Both the position numbers and the translations under genes were made by a program. The notes beneath the pieces are model-generated. The model was not told where the DNA came from, did not search any database, and saw only the letters and a list, made by a program, of their open reading frames with translations. From positions 124,001-188,000 of the forward strand of contig DJTE01000021.1 of assembly GCA_002439165.1 (NCBI GenBank): a stretch of 64,000 bases of DNA. Direction: 5' to 3'. Below are positions 1 through 9,215 of the stretch, piece after piece (position 1 is the stretch's first letter; each line of letters begins with the position of its first letter). This DNA comes from Chryseobacterium indologenes. GTDB taxonomy: Bacteria > Bacteroidota > Bacteroidia > Flavobacteriales > Weeksellaceae.

Positions 1-2050
1 AATGGGCCTGCATTACCTGGGAGTTGAAAATATCATTCGCAAATAATGAAACCGTTAAACGCTTATCCATAAACTTCTTGGTCAGGGTCAGGTTCAGAGA
101 ATTGTTGAATGGCTTGTCTGCGGTAAAATAAAAATAACTTCCTTTTGGGGTTAAATAGCTGTAATTGGCATTTAACGTTATTTCTTTCGGAAGAATCAGC
201 TGCGTCATCACATTGAAAATCCAGAAACCTTTATTGTTCAGACCATCGATTTCATGCTTCTGATAACCCGCATAAAGATACATAAAGTTGATCTTGTCCG
301 GATTGAAGTTGAATTTCATAATCTCACTCAGAGGTTTGCTGAAAACCATAAACGGAATCGGAAGACCTACATTGAAATTATGGATTCTCATATTGGAAAT
401 ATTCACCTGCTGATTATACAGGTTTTTTCCGTCCCTCATGATAAGCTGTGCTACCTGATTTTTTGCCGAACTTACACTGTATCCGATGAAAGCATAGTCA
501 AAAGCGGAAACTTTCACCTCGTAATTATCAAATATCGTAGGCTGAAGATTCGGGTTACCGTTGATCTGTGTGTTAGGTCCTCCGAATGTCGTGTTGTTCG
601 GGTTCAGGGCAGAAATACTCGGAAGGCTGATTTTCTTGTTATAATTGGCAGCTACATACACCTGGTTCATCAGGTTGTACTGTACACTGGCGTTCGGGAA
701 GAATTTGAATTTATTGAAAGGAAGAAGAGCAGCTTCTGTCAGGCCGTTCTGCGAACTGTATACTCTTGTTGTTCCGGAAATATCATAATTTTCGGCACGT
801 CCACCCAGGATGAAGTCGAATTTTTTCAGCTTGGCCTGGAATTCAAGATAGGTGGAAGCAGTCTGTCTCTGGTACTCAAGGTTGGTGATACCTCTGCTTT
901 CCGTATCGAAGTCCATTTTTTCATATAAACCTCCGAAGCTTACCTTACCTCCGTCCATCAGTTTAATCGGTTGCGAATAATCCACTTTAAAGTTCGCAAT
1001 TCTCATGTCTGTGCTGTTGTTCAGGATATTTCCCGTAGGGTTGCCCACAGGCTGTCCGTCGGTAAAGGACTCATATCTCAGGATATTGTCCTGGTTGAAT
1101 TTATTATCCGATTTGGTAAAGCCGAACTGGAAATCCAGCTTTTTAGATTTGTCATCAAAACGCTTCTGGTAGGTAACCACGGCTTCCTGTCTTACATTAT
1201 TGGAATTCGAAGCGTCAAAATTATTATTAAACGTATAATCTTTCAGGTAATATCCATTTGGATTGGTTATATCCGGAATTATTTTCGTTGCAAATCCGCT
1301 GCTTAAGGTATAATTATCATTATTGTTGTGATAAATGTCGTAGTTCAGCAATAGCCTGTCCATACCCAGATCAAAGGTAACACCGGCTTTTGCAAAATAA
1401 CCGCGGCTTACCCTGTCCGTATTACTGCTCAGCAGCTCATCCTGCTGGTTTATCATCATATTTTCACGATAGTTCTGGCCTACGTTCAGCTGCCACCCGA
1501 AATACTTATTTCTCGCATTCAGATTCAGGGAATTACTCGTCCGGCTTCTGTATTTATCATAATCAGAGAATGAATAGTTTCCGGAATAGGTAGCTGTTAA
1601 ATACTTATTGGCATTTTTATTCGTAATGATATTCATGATTGCGCCTCCGGAAGTAGCCGGAAATTCTGCTCCCGGCTGTGTAATCACTTCAATTCTGTCT
1701 ACGGAATTGGCAGGCATTCCTTCAAGAAACGAATTCAGCTCATTAGAGGTGATGTTTAAAGGGCGGCCGTTCAGGTAGACATCCAGCATTTTCCCCTGAT
1801 ACATCATTCCGGCAATATCCGTAGAAACCAGTCCCGGAAGCTTTTTTATGCCTTCAAGAACGTTTCCTGTATTCAGCTGCGGCTGTTCCGAGAAATCAAA
1901 AATAGTACGGTCTGCCTTCTGTTCGATGGCTTTTTTAGTTTTGGTGATCACAATCCCTTCAATCTGTTTTTCTTTCGAGGTATTGTTCTTTTCCTGAGAA
2001 AAAGCAAACAGAGAGCTTATCAGCGATATAGCGAATAAAGTTTTTTTCAT
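1..2050 (-). CDS. TonB-dependent outer-membrane beta-barrel protein, C-terminus cut off
   Basis: An outer-membrane receptor whose first 683 codons lie in the window; the end of the barrel runs off the left edge. I translated it from the ATG at 2050. It opens with a signal peptide (MKKTLFAISLISSLFAFSQ), followed by a short linker and a plug domain containing DVYLNGRPLNITSNEL and VDRIEVITQPGAEFPATSGG, the segment seen just before the barrel in this family. The rest is barrel-like, with alternating aromatic strands. It lacks the carboxypeptidase-like N-terminal domain of SusC proteins and matches the OMP_b-brl_3 type, like the gene at 6896-9022. Substrate unknown. It lies 130 bp downstream of a LuxR-type regulator on the same strand. 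Confidence 0.9.
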   Translation of the reverse strand, partial: MKKTLFAISLISSLFAFSQEKNNTSKEKQIEGIVITKTKKAIEQKADRTIFDFSEQPQLNTGNVLEGIKKLPGLVSTDIAGMMYQGKMLDVYLNGRPLNITSNELNSFLEGMPANSVDRIEVITQPGAEFPATSGGAIMNIITNKNANKYLTATYSGNYSFSDYDKYRSRTSNSLNLNARNKYFGWQLNVGQNYRENMMINQQDELLSSNTDRVSRGYFAKAGVTFDLGMDRLLLNYDIYHNNNDNYTLSSGFATKIIPDITNPNGYYLKDYTFNNNFDASNSNNVRQEAVVTYQKRFDDKSKKLDFQFGFTKSDNKFNQDNILRYESFTDGQPVGNPTGNILNNSTDMRIANFKVDYSQPIKLMDGGKVSFGGLYEKMDFDTESRGITNLEYQRQTASTYLEFQAKLKKFDFILGGRAENYDISGTTRVYSSQNGLTEAALLPFNKFKFFPNASVQYNLMNQVYVAANYNKKISLPSISALNPNNTTFGGPNTQINGNPNLQPTIFDNYEVKVSAFDYAFIGYSVSSAKNQVAQLIMRDGKNLYNQQVNISNMRIHNFNVGLPIPFMVFSKPLSEIMKFNFNPDKINFMYLYAGYQKHEIDGLNNKGFWIFNVMTQLILPKEITLNANYSYLTPKGSYFYFTADKPFNNSLNLTLTKKFMDKRLTVSLFANDIFNSQVMQAH

Positions 2051-2180
2051 AATGTTTTTTACTACTATCCGGTTAGACGCTAAAAAATAAAATTTGTTAC
2101 ACCTGCTTAAATAATTTTATTTTCAGAAATAGTTATTTAACCAGACTGCTGTCATTATGAAACATGTTCTGTTCCTATGC

Positions 2181-2978
2181 CTACATGTGCAACAAATTGT
2201 ACTTCAAAACAAAAGCAACCAGTTCTGAAGAGGTTCTGGTTTCGGTTTTCCTTCTTAAGTTCTGTCTGTGATTCTCAACCGTAGTGTAGGAAATAGATAA
2301 TTTCTGAGAAATTTCGGGAGAATTGAACCCCTGAATCATTAATTTTAAAATTTCTTTTTCCCGCTTGGTGATCGTAGGAATTTTGACGTCAATCTTTTGA
2401 ATTTTGTCCTCTATGTGTTTATAATATTCCAGCGTATTATTATTATAATTTGTGACAGTAAGCAGCGGTACACTTGTTACTGAAATATGGGATAAGTCGT
2501 AGAACATATACAGCACACTTTCAATTTCCTGGTATTTATTAACATAGAAGTGCGATTGCAGTATTACCCACCTGTATTCGTTGTTTTTATTTTTATATCT
2601 TGTATAAATGTTAAATTTCAGGTTATTACGTGATACCTCACTCGCATTGAAATATATTTCTTTTGTTAAGGTAGTCGCTGATAAAACATATTCAAGATCT
2701 TCAGGATGAAATGCTGATGAAAAATAGGAAAGATCATTACAGAACCATTCTTCTTCTGAAAAAGGAGTCATTTCAGTAATATTACTACTCAGCTCTTTTG
2801 CTTTATGCTCTGCATTACTTGTTTTAATGTAAAAATAAGGACCCACCGCATAGGTTTTAGCCATAGAAATCACATGGGAAAATAATTCAACATAATCATG
2901 ATCCTCAAGAGTTTTGTGTGATTTGTTTTTCTCCATAAATTCCTGCACACTCATAGAATTTATTTTTTTTCTTTCCAT
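2181..2978 (-). CDS. PAS-like sensor with LuxR-type DNA-binding domain
   Basis: A 265-aa probable transcription factor. Residues 202-265 form a LuxR/GerE helix-turn-helix, with TKREKEILKLMIQGF, the recognition-helix region ISYTTVENHRQNLRRKT and a C-terminal helix. Residues about 80-180 look like a PAS fold (aromatic-rich strands, then EYRWVILQSHFYVN), so a small ligand or redox cue may be sensed. There is no receiver domain or membrane segment, so it is probably a cytoplasmic one-component regulator. It sits upstream of, and codirectional with, the barrel gene at 1-2050, which is a plausible but unproven target. The N-terminal 60 residues are not recognised. Confidence 0.85.
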   Translation of the reverse strand: MERKKINSMSVQEFMEKNKSHKTLEDHDYVELFSHVISMAKTYAVGPYFYIKTSNAEHKAKELSSNITEMTPFSEEEWFCNDLSYFSSAFHPEDLEYVLSATTLTKEIYFNASEVSRNNLKFNIYTRYKNKNNEYRWVILQSHFYVNKYQEIESVLYMFYDLSHISVTSVPLLTVTNYNNNTLEYYKHIEDKIQKIDVKIPTITKREKEILKLMIQGFNSPEISQKLSISYTTVENHRQNLRRKTETRTSSELVAFVLKYNLLHM

Positions 2979-3673
2979 ATAATTAGATGTAATTAAGTTG
3001 ATAGGTTTTTAGGCAGAAAATGTCCGGTTAAACCGTAAAATTTCCTGAAACTATGGCCATTTAAAGATAAAGTTTTTAGTTTAATAATTTAAGGTTTAAA
3101 TAAGAAAAAACGTAAGTATTCAGAATATCAGGGGTTTGATATTTTAAAAGACAGGAGCCTGGAAAGGCAGTAATAAGTTTTTTTACCGTTGGATGAGTAC
3201 GTGTTCGGAAAGGTAAAGTCCGGGTATTCAAAAGTTTCTGGAAGGTCTAAAAAATAATTTTTTAAAAAAATAATAGATATCCATTATTTTTTAAGAATAC
3301 TAAAAAAAATAATTTTGCAAAAAAAATTAAACACAAATGATGAAAATTAGTTCAACAAAAAGTGATCTAAACCTATTTACTTAAAAAAATTCTGAAAACA
3401 AAAGGGTTTCAATAAATAAGTGAGAACTGCAGAATGTTACTGTTCACATTGAAAACAGAATGATAAATCCTCAATGATCGGACAGTTTAGATTTGCATTT
3501 AAGAAGATAAAATAATATTATATTAATAATTTCATATAAGCAACAGGTCAATATTTATCAGATTATTTAGTGATATTATTTTATGTTTAGTATTTAATTA
3601 ACACAAAGTGATTGTTTGCATCAACAGATAAAAGTATATTTGTTTATGTCACAATTATTAGAATAAATTTATA
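2979..3673. other. 695-bp spacer with promoter signals, a dyad and a 15-codon ORF
   Basis: There is no conventional gene here. It is very AT-rich. A dyad of 10-nt arms (3265-3274 and 3283-3292, AAAAAATAAT and its complement) precedes a TAATTTTG box at 3310-3317. The transcript expected from that box would reach ATGATG at 3337 opening a 15-codon ORF to TAA at 3384. A second promoter (3611-3642) lies just ahead of the next gene. The rest shows no structure I can support. Confidence 0.5.
3611..3642 (+). promoter_or_regulatory. Bacteroidota-type promoter of the secreted-protein pair
   Basis: TATATTTG at 3635-3642 fits TAnnTTTG. An ATTGTTTG stretch at 3611-3618 supplies the upstream TTG/TTTG element. 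The expected start is near 3649, giving a leader of about 25 nt before the ATG at 3674. Confidence 0.55.
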
Positions 3674-4489
3674 ATGAAAAAACATTTATTAATCCTCTCA
3701 TTCATTGCTTTGAATGGTACAGCTTACGCCCAGGTAGGCATCAATACAACTAATCCTAAAGGAACCTTCCACGTAGATGCCGGGAAAGACAATCCGGTTG
3801 CACCGGACAATCCCAGCGCAACACAGCAGCTTAACGACTTTACTGTTACCCCTTCCGGAAATGTAGGTATCGGAACGAGTACCCCTACTGCAAAACTTCA
3901 TATTAATAGTGAAACCAGTGGAGCGATAAAAATAGTAGACGGTTCCCAGGCGGCGGGAAGAGTATTAACCAGTGATGACAACGGGGTTGGAACATGGACT
4001 GCTCCCGGAGTATACAGATCAACTGTTTTGGGCAATTACACCAATGCTGTTTTAGCAACTCCTAATGGTACCAATACTACCGGAGACGGACAGAACAACC
4101 CAATAAACTCAGGGGTTACTATTTTCGTTCCGGAAGGAAAATGGGTAATCAACGCAGGAATTTCTTTTGACAATATAGGAAATACGACTGCTACGTTTTG
4201 GCAGCATGCATATCTTTCTACCAGCCCAACTGCTGTTGTGAGTTCACCTGATTTTGTTCAGCTGGGGCCTGCAGGGACAGGGACTGCATATGCAGGCCTG
4301 ATATTAGGAAGTTCAGTGAATTTTAATGGAACAAGGTATGGCTTTATCTCCGGGGGATCTTTGATCGATGTAAAAAAACCTGGCGGGGTACTTATCTATC
4401 TGTTATTAGAGAACAGGTCGCCAACAAACAGTTACAGATTCAATGCCGGTTTACCGGAAAACTATTTTTATGCAATTCCTATTAATTAA
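3674..4489 (+). CDS. Secreted protein with tail-fibre-like N-terminus (paralogue 1)
   Basis: A 271-aa protein with a signal peptide (MKKHLLILSFIALNGTAYAQ) followed at once by VGINTTNPKGTFHVDAGKDN. Its motifs NVGIGTSTPTAKLHIN recall the repeat that opens many flavobacterial surface proteins and phage tail-fibre heads. The C-terminal 150 residues form a predicted beta-rich domain ending in NYFYAIPIN. It is followed 23 bp later by a paralogue sharing the same architecture and ending, so the two probably form one operon. Function unknown. A cell-surface or secreted structural role is an inference from the signal peptide and the beta-rich repeat. No sorting domain (Por type) is visible at the C-terminus. 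Confidence 0.85.
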   Translation: MKKHLLILSFIALNGTAYAQVGINTTNPKGTFHVDAGKDNPVAPDNPSATQQLNDFTVTPSGNVGIGTSTPTAKLHINSETSGAIKIVDGSQAAGRVLTSDDNGVGTWTAPGVYRSTVLGNYTNAVLATPNGTNTTGDGQNNPINSGVTIFVPEGKWVINAGISFDNIGNTTATFWQHAYLSTSPTAVVSSPDFVQLGPAGTGTAYAGLILGSSVNFNGTRYGFISGGSLIDVKKPGGVLIYLLLENRSPTNSYRFNAGLPENYFYAIPIN

Positions 4490-4512
4490 TAGAGATAATA
4501 AATATTAGAAAC

Positions 4513-5307
4513 ATGAAAACACATTATATATCAATATTTACTCTATTATTTAGTTCTCTGTTTTTCGGACAGGTTGGCATTCAGACAGATAATCCACAGG
4601 GAATTTTTCATGTAGATGCTATGAAAAATAATAGCCCCGTGATACAGGAGAATGACGATTTTGTAGTAAAAAACTCAACAGGAAATGTTGGAATAGGGAT
4701 ATTAAATCCGGATAACAAACTGCATGTTAACGGAAAAATAAAAATTACAGACGGTACAGAGGGAAACAGTAAAATATTAGTGAGCAGAAGTGACGGACAG
4801 GCGAGGTGGGTTTTACCTGCGATTTTAAGACCTAATGTAAGAGGAACCCTGCCAACCTCCGTGGTAACATTTGATTCGGGACAGGCAGGTCAAACTTCAC
4901 GTCTGTATAATTACAGTGGTTTCTCTATTACTTTACCTGAGGGAAAATGGATTGTAAATAATTGTTTCACATTTACCAATATTGGTGGTACTTCAGCAGG
5001 TAGCGGGCCTAGAGTCAGCTATTGGTTGCGTACTTATTTATCAACCAATCCATCTAATTTTATGGCTTTGGAACAGAATAATTTTACTCATTTAGGACCT
5101 GCCGGTTCTAATACGGCTTATGGGGGGATGCTCAATTCCAATACTCCTAACCCTACGCGAATAGGCTCCATTGCCGGAAGTTCTATAATAGAAGTGACAG
5201 CAGCCTCTCAGACATTATATGTAATGATAGAACAGAAACCGAGTGGATATTATACGTTCAGTTCCAGTTATCTTGAAAATTATTTGTATGCGATTCCTAT
5301 TGATTAA
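4513..5307 (+). CDS. Secreted protein with tail-fibre-like N-terminus (paralogue 2)
   Basis: A 264-aa paralogue of the preceding gene. It has a signal peptide (MKTHYISIFTLLFSSLFFGQ), VGIQTDNPQGIFHVDA, then NVGIGILNPDNKLHVNGKI, a central PEGKWIVNNCFTFTNIG that matches PEGKWVINAGISFDNIG of its neighbour, and the ending NYLYAIPID. The shared FTHLGPAGSNTAY / FVQLGPAGTGTAY block shows the C-terminal domains are homologous as well. A strong terminator follows at 5379. The pair arose by tandem duplication and has diverged considerably, so both copies are likely old and functional. Function not recognised. Confidence 0.85.
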   Translation: MKTHYISIFTLLFSSLFFGQVGIQTDNPQGIFHVDAMKNNSPVIQENDDFVVKNSTGNVGIGILNPDNKLHVNGKIKITDGTEGNSKILVSRSDGQARWVLPAILRPNVRGTLPTSVVTFDSGQAGQTSRLYNYSGFSITLPEGKWIVNNCFTFTNIGGTSAGSGPRVSYWLRTYLSTNPSNFMALEQNNFTHLGPAGSNTAYGGMLNSNTPNPTRIGSIAGSSIIEVTAASQTLYVMIEQKPSGYYTFSSSYLENYLYAIPID

Positions 5308-5378
5308 TAATTAGTAGTGTTTTAATTAAAAAATATTGATTTATTTAATCAAAAAATTACATAAAGCGAAATAAATCT

Positions 5379-5417
5379 CATTGTATCGGATTTCCCGTCC
5401 GATACAATGTTTTTTTA
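5379..5417 (+). terminator. Rho-independent terminator after the secreted pair
   Basis: A perfect 12-bp stem, CATTGTATCGGA (5379-5390) with TCCGATACAATG (5398-5409), has a 7-nt loop and is followed by a T run. Confidence 0.9.
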
Positions 5418-5434
5418 ATAAATATCGTACTTTT

Positions 5435-5464
5435 ATGATATAGACAATTATGATATAGACAATT
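5435..5464. repeat. Perfect tandem duplication of a 15-mer
   Basis: ATGATATAGACAATT occurs twice back to back (5435-5449 and 5450-5464), about 90 bp upstream of the threonine aldolase gene. It may be a recent slippage event. Confidence 0.9.
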
Positions 5465-5554
5465 ATATCTGAAAAAAATCTTATTAGGTTGAAGTCTGAA
5501 ATTTACAATTCGTCCGGTATGATTATTTAAACCTTAAACATAATTAGTAAAAAA

Positions 5555-6571
5555 ATGAAAATCGATTTAAGAAGTGATACACTCACTTTACCGACTAAGG
5601 AAATGAAAGTAGTGATGGATACAGCATTATTAGGAGATGATGTATATGGGGAAGACCCTTCTGTAAATGAACTGGAACAGAAAGCCGCCCGTCTTTTCGG
5701 AATGGAAGCAGCACTATTCTGTCCTACGGGAACCATGACCAACCAGCTTGCCATAAAAGTGCACACAAAACCAGGTGATGAGGTCATATGTGATAAGCTT
5801 TCCCATATTTATTTATATGAAGGCGGCGGAATTGCTATGAACGCTTTTTCATCGGTAAGAACGCTTGACGGTAATCTGGGAAGAATAACGGCTAAAATGG
5901 TAGAGGAAAACATTAATAATGCCAATGATGTTCACCAGCCCGTCACAAGAATGGTTTCTCTGGAAAATACCGTAAATAAAGGAGGTGGAAGTATTTATGA
6001 CTTTAATGAAATCGAAAAGATTAAAGAAGTATGCACTGCCAATGGTATTATTCTTCATTTAGACGGGGCAAGGCTTTTCAATGCTTTGGCTGAAACTGAA
6101 GAAACCCCGCTTGATTTTGGAAACACATTTGACAGTATTTCAATATGCCTTTCAAAAGGGCTTGGCTGCCCGGTAGGCTCTCTGCTTTTAGGTAAAAAAG
6201 ATTTTATAGCACAGGCCAGGCGTTACAGAAAAGCTATGGGGGGCGGATGGAGACAGGCCGGCGGATTAGCCGCAGCAGGAATATATGCTCTTGATCATCA
6301 TGTTGATTTACTGAAAGAAGACCATCGCAGGGCAAAAGAAGTGGGAAAAATACTGGCCTCAAATTCCTGGATTGAGAAAATCTATCCCATCAGCACCAAC
6401 ATTGTACTGGCAGAATTACCTGAACATATCACTTCCGGTGAATTGGTAAACAAGCTTAGTGAAAGAGAAGTATACTGCGTTTCTTTCGGGCGGAATCTGG
6501 TACGCTTTGTCACTCATTTAGACTTTACGGATGAACATCTTGAAATTTTAAAAGACCGGCTTAAATTGTAG
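5555..6571 (+). CDS. ltaE: Low-specificity L-threonine aldolase
   Basis: A 338-aa PLP enzyme of fold type I that cleaves L-threonine or allo-threonine to glycine and acetaldehyde in the cytoplasm. The N-terminus MKIDLRSDTLTLPTKEM is the family signature, and ICLSKGLGCPVGS carries the PLP lysine (K201). Length is normal for the family (about 335-345). It is probably transcribed alone: a terminator precedes it at 5379 and another follows 3 bp after the stop. Confidence 0.95.
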   Translation: MKIDLRSDTLTLPTKEMKVVMDTALLGDDVYGEDPSVNELEQKAARLFGMEAALFCPTGTMTNQLAIKVHTKPGDEVICDKLSHIYLYEGGGIAMNAFSSVRTLDGNLGRITAKMVEENINNANDVHQPVTRMVSLENTVNKGGGSIYDFNEIEKIKEVCTANGIILHLDGARLFNALAETEETPLDFGNTFDSISICLSKGLGCPVGSLLLGKKDFIAQARRYRKAMGGGWRQAGGLAAAGIYALDHHVDLLKEDHRRAKEVGKILASNSWIEKIYPISTNIVLAELPEHITSGELVNKLSEREVYCVSFGRNLVRFVTHLDFTDEHLEILKDRLKL

Positions 6572-6573
6572 AA

Positions 6574-6622
6574 AAAATACTTCAGTGTTTTATGAACAGA
6601 GATAAGTTCACTGAAGTATTTT
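6574..6622 (+). terminator. Terminator after threonine aldolase
   Basis: A 14-bp perfect inverted repeat, AAAATACTTCAGTG (6574-6587) with CACTGAAGTATTTT (6609-6622), and a 21-nt loop. It reads as a terminator in both directions. Confidence 0.8.
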
Positions 6623-6895
6623 ATCAATAACTGTAAAAATAGGACTAATTATATTAATTGTCCTTTCTCATGTAAACGAACATAATTAGGAGATGTTAAG
6701 AGGTTTAATGGGAGCTGGAATCGATAAAAGATCTGAAACTGTTTTTGTTTTTATCATTTAAGTTTTAGAGGGGGAGCTTCAGTCATTATATATGCCGAAA
6801 AGCAGATTCCGGCTTCCCGCCTTTTAACCTGTACGTTTAATAAAAGCTTTCATGGTTATCAGTTTTTATATAGAGAAGGTTAAAAGTTTTTAATT
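6623..6895. other. Spacer without recognised content
   Basis: The AT-rich spacer between convergent genes. Apart from the preceding terminator I see no gene, repeat or promoter that I can support. Confidence 0.4.
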
Positions 6896-9022
6896 TTACT
6901 GAGCCCTTTGTTTTTCTTCAAAATCCACAGCCCGGGTATTGGATTTTACTTTCTGGTTTCCAAAATTATAAGTCACACTTACATTCAGTCTTCTGGCATC
7001 CCAGTAATTGTTAAATGTCTGAACATTATCTTCAAAATAAGCACTTCCGCGGTATCCTGCCTGCCTGAAAATATCATTCACAGACACATTCATCTGAAGC
7101 TTTTTGTCCATCAGACTCAGCTTAAAGCCTGCATTTAGGCTCGCATTGCTTTTTGAGGCGGAATTACCTCCTCTGGACGGAAGAGACTGCCAGTAATTAA
7201 GGAAAAAATAAATGGTTTTCTCCTTATTCAGCCGGAACGTATTGTTAGAAGAATAGTAAAAATAACTCCCGTTCATCACCGTTGCATTGAATCTGGTGAT
7301 CTGTGTATCGCTGTAACTGTATGAAGCGGAAAGGCTGCTTTCCCACATTTTCAAAAATGTATCCGTATAATTAAGGTTGATCCCGTAATTGTCCTGATTG
7401 TAATAGTTTTCATAGGTACTGGTCATATAGATCCCGTCAGGGAATGTAATCTGGTCAAAATTACCGGTAGACCTCTGATAATACAGGTTGGCAGACCACT
7501 TATTCCTAAAGATGTAATTGAATTCCAGATTGTCATTGAAAGAAGGAAGAAGGCTGGGATTTCCTGCATAATAACTGTACGGATTAGAATACCATCTGAA
7601 CGGATCCAGAGCCCGGAACCCCGGACGGTTGATCCTTCTGGAATAATTCAGACTGAACTGGTTATGGTCATTGGCTTTATAAGAAACATATGCAGAAGGA
7701 AACAGTTTCCCATATTTATTTTCAGATTCAGACTGTGTACTGATGGAGTATCCGTTTGTTTCAGCATATTCATAACGCAAGCCCAGTTTTGCAGACCACT
7801 TTTCGCTGAAATCCTTGCCTGCACTGAAGTATGCGGCATAATTTTTTTCATCATAATCAAAAAGATTACTTCTCTCCGGATTTATCACATAATCACCTCC
7901 GGTCAGGTTAAAATAACCAATGTCTGAACGGTTGGAAAACTGACTGTACTTGAGCCCGGTTTCCAGCTGGATTTTTTTAAAATTTAAAGACAGATCTGCC
8001 TGCCCCGAATAAATCTTATAATCCACGGAAGAAAGATTTCTGACGATCTGCTCCGAATGATCAGAAAGATCTGTGGTCGTAAAATTAACATTGTTTTCGG
8101 GTAAATTGCCATAATAGTTGGCCCCCAGGCTCAATTTATGTTCTCCGAACTTCTGATCGAAATACAGATTGAGCATTCTGGATTTAGACGTGGAACGGTG
8201 CCTGGAATCGGTATGGGTTCTCAGAATAAGAGCATCACCGTTAAAATAATCCTGGAAAGATGTAATATCCATATTGGAATGTCCGTTGGCAATATCATAG
8301 ATCAAACCAATATTTGATTGTCCGGCCAGCGCATAATCAAGGCTGAGATTGGCTCCCAGTCCGTCATTCATATCCTTTCTTTCATCTTTGCTCTTAGACG
8401 ATCTGTTGCTGATCACATTGTAGTTTTCTACGGAACGTTTGTCTTCATCGTAGCCGCGGAGTTTTAAGGAGGCTTTTAGCTTTTTATTCTGATAATTCAC
8501 ACCTGCGCTTCCTCCGGATCCGGCAAATGTAGTCTGCTTATAATATGTATTCAGATAACCGCTCCATCCCGGATTCTGATTTTTCTTCAGGACAATATTG
8601 ATGATTCCGCTGTTTTCCTGGGCATCGTATTTGGCAGGGGGCGTGGTGATCACTTCAATTTTAGCAATATTCTCTGAGCGCAGATTTTTCAGATAGTTCA
8701 TCAGTTCCGTTCCGGAGAGATTAAGCATCCGGTCATTCACCATCACTGAAACTCCGCTTTTTCCTATAATAGAAAGAAGCCCTTTGTCCTCATCCACTTT
8801 CAGCAAAGGAGTATTCGCCAGAACTTCAGTTCCGGAACTTCCCTGGGAAACCATTGAATTCTGAACATCATAAACAAGACGGTCTACCTTTCGTTCTATG
8901 ATTTTTTTCTTTCCTTCCAGCGATACAGATTCAATGGTTTTTACTTTTACAGTATCACCCGCAGTTTGTGCCGACAGAAAGAGGCTGTATAATGCAGAAG
9001 TAAGAAGACTTATCTTTTTCAT
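6896..9022 (-). CDS. Outer-membrane beta-barrel receptor, complete
   Basis: A 708-aa complete member of the same barrel family as the gene at 1-2050. It has a signal peptide (MKKISLLTSALYSLFLSAQ), a linker, a plug with VMVNDRMLNLSGTELMNYL and IAKIEVITTPPAKYDAQENSG, then a long barrel with repeated aromatic strands ending NVSVTYNFGNQK. The family is annotated as TonB-dependent receptor or OMP_b-brl_3; the transported ligand is unknown and some members may not be transporters. It is divergent from the LytS/LytTR pair starting at 9216 with a 193-bp gap, an arrangement suggesting control by that pair (inference). The last residues (EEKQRAQ) extend beyond the usual terminal aromatic residue of the barrel. 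Confidence 0.9.
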   Translation of the reverse strand: MKKISLLTSALYSLFLSAQTAGDTVKVKTIESVSLEGKKKIIERKVDRLVYDVQNSMVSQGSSGTEVLANTPLLKVDEDKGLLSIIGKSGVSVMVNDRMLNLSGTELMNYLKNLRSENIAKIEVITTPPAKYDAQENSGIINIVLKKNQNPGWSGYLNTYYKQTTFAGSGGSAGVNYQNKKLKASLKLRGYDEDKRSVENYNVISNRSSKSKDERKDMNDGLGANLSLDYALAGQSNIGLIYDIANGHSNMDITSFQDYFNGDALILRTHTDSRHRSTSKSRMLNLYFDQKFGEHKLSLGANYYGNLPENNVNFTTTDLSDHSEQIVRNLSSVDYKIYSGQADLSLNFKKIQLETGLKYSQFSNRSDIGYFNLTGGDYVINPERSNLFDYDEKNYAAYFSAGKDFSEKWSAKLGLRYEYAETNGYSISTQSESENKYGKLFPSAYVSYKANDHNQFSLNYSRRINRPGFRALDPFRWYSNPYSYYAGNPSLLPSFNDNLEFNYIFRNKWSANLYYQRSTGNFDQITFPDGIYMTSTYENYYNQDNYGINLNYTDTFLKMWESSLSASYSYSDTQITRFNATVMNGSYFYYSSNNTFRLNKEKTIYFFLNYWQSLPSRGGNSASKSNASLNAGFKLSLMDKKLQMNVSVNDIFRQAGYRGSAYFEDNVQTFNNYWDARRLNVSVTYNFGNQKVKSNTRAVDFEEKQRAQ

Positions 9023-9215
9023 GGTATTTAATTTTAATAGCAGCAGGTCGGGATCTCCGTTACCTTTTGTGCAAAATTATCAGGAAAGAACAGGTGGGAA
9101 AATAGCGATTAGATGAAGCCCGGATTTTTATAAGGCAAAAAAAATTCATCGGAAATTTTACCGGGTTTATCGAAAACCAGCCGTATTTCTCTGCTTTAAA
9201 CTTTATTTTTATCTT

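Noticed and set aside
254..1306. Rightward reading frames of 224 and 111 codons
   Set aside because: They are antisense to the barrel receptor, whose plug and strand motifs are intact on the minus strand.
3674..5307. Tail-fibre-like genes as a prophage remnant
   Set aside because: Both have signal peptides and their own promoter and terminator, and no other phage gene is near.
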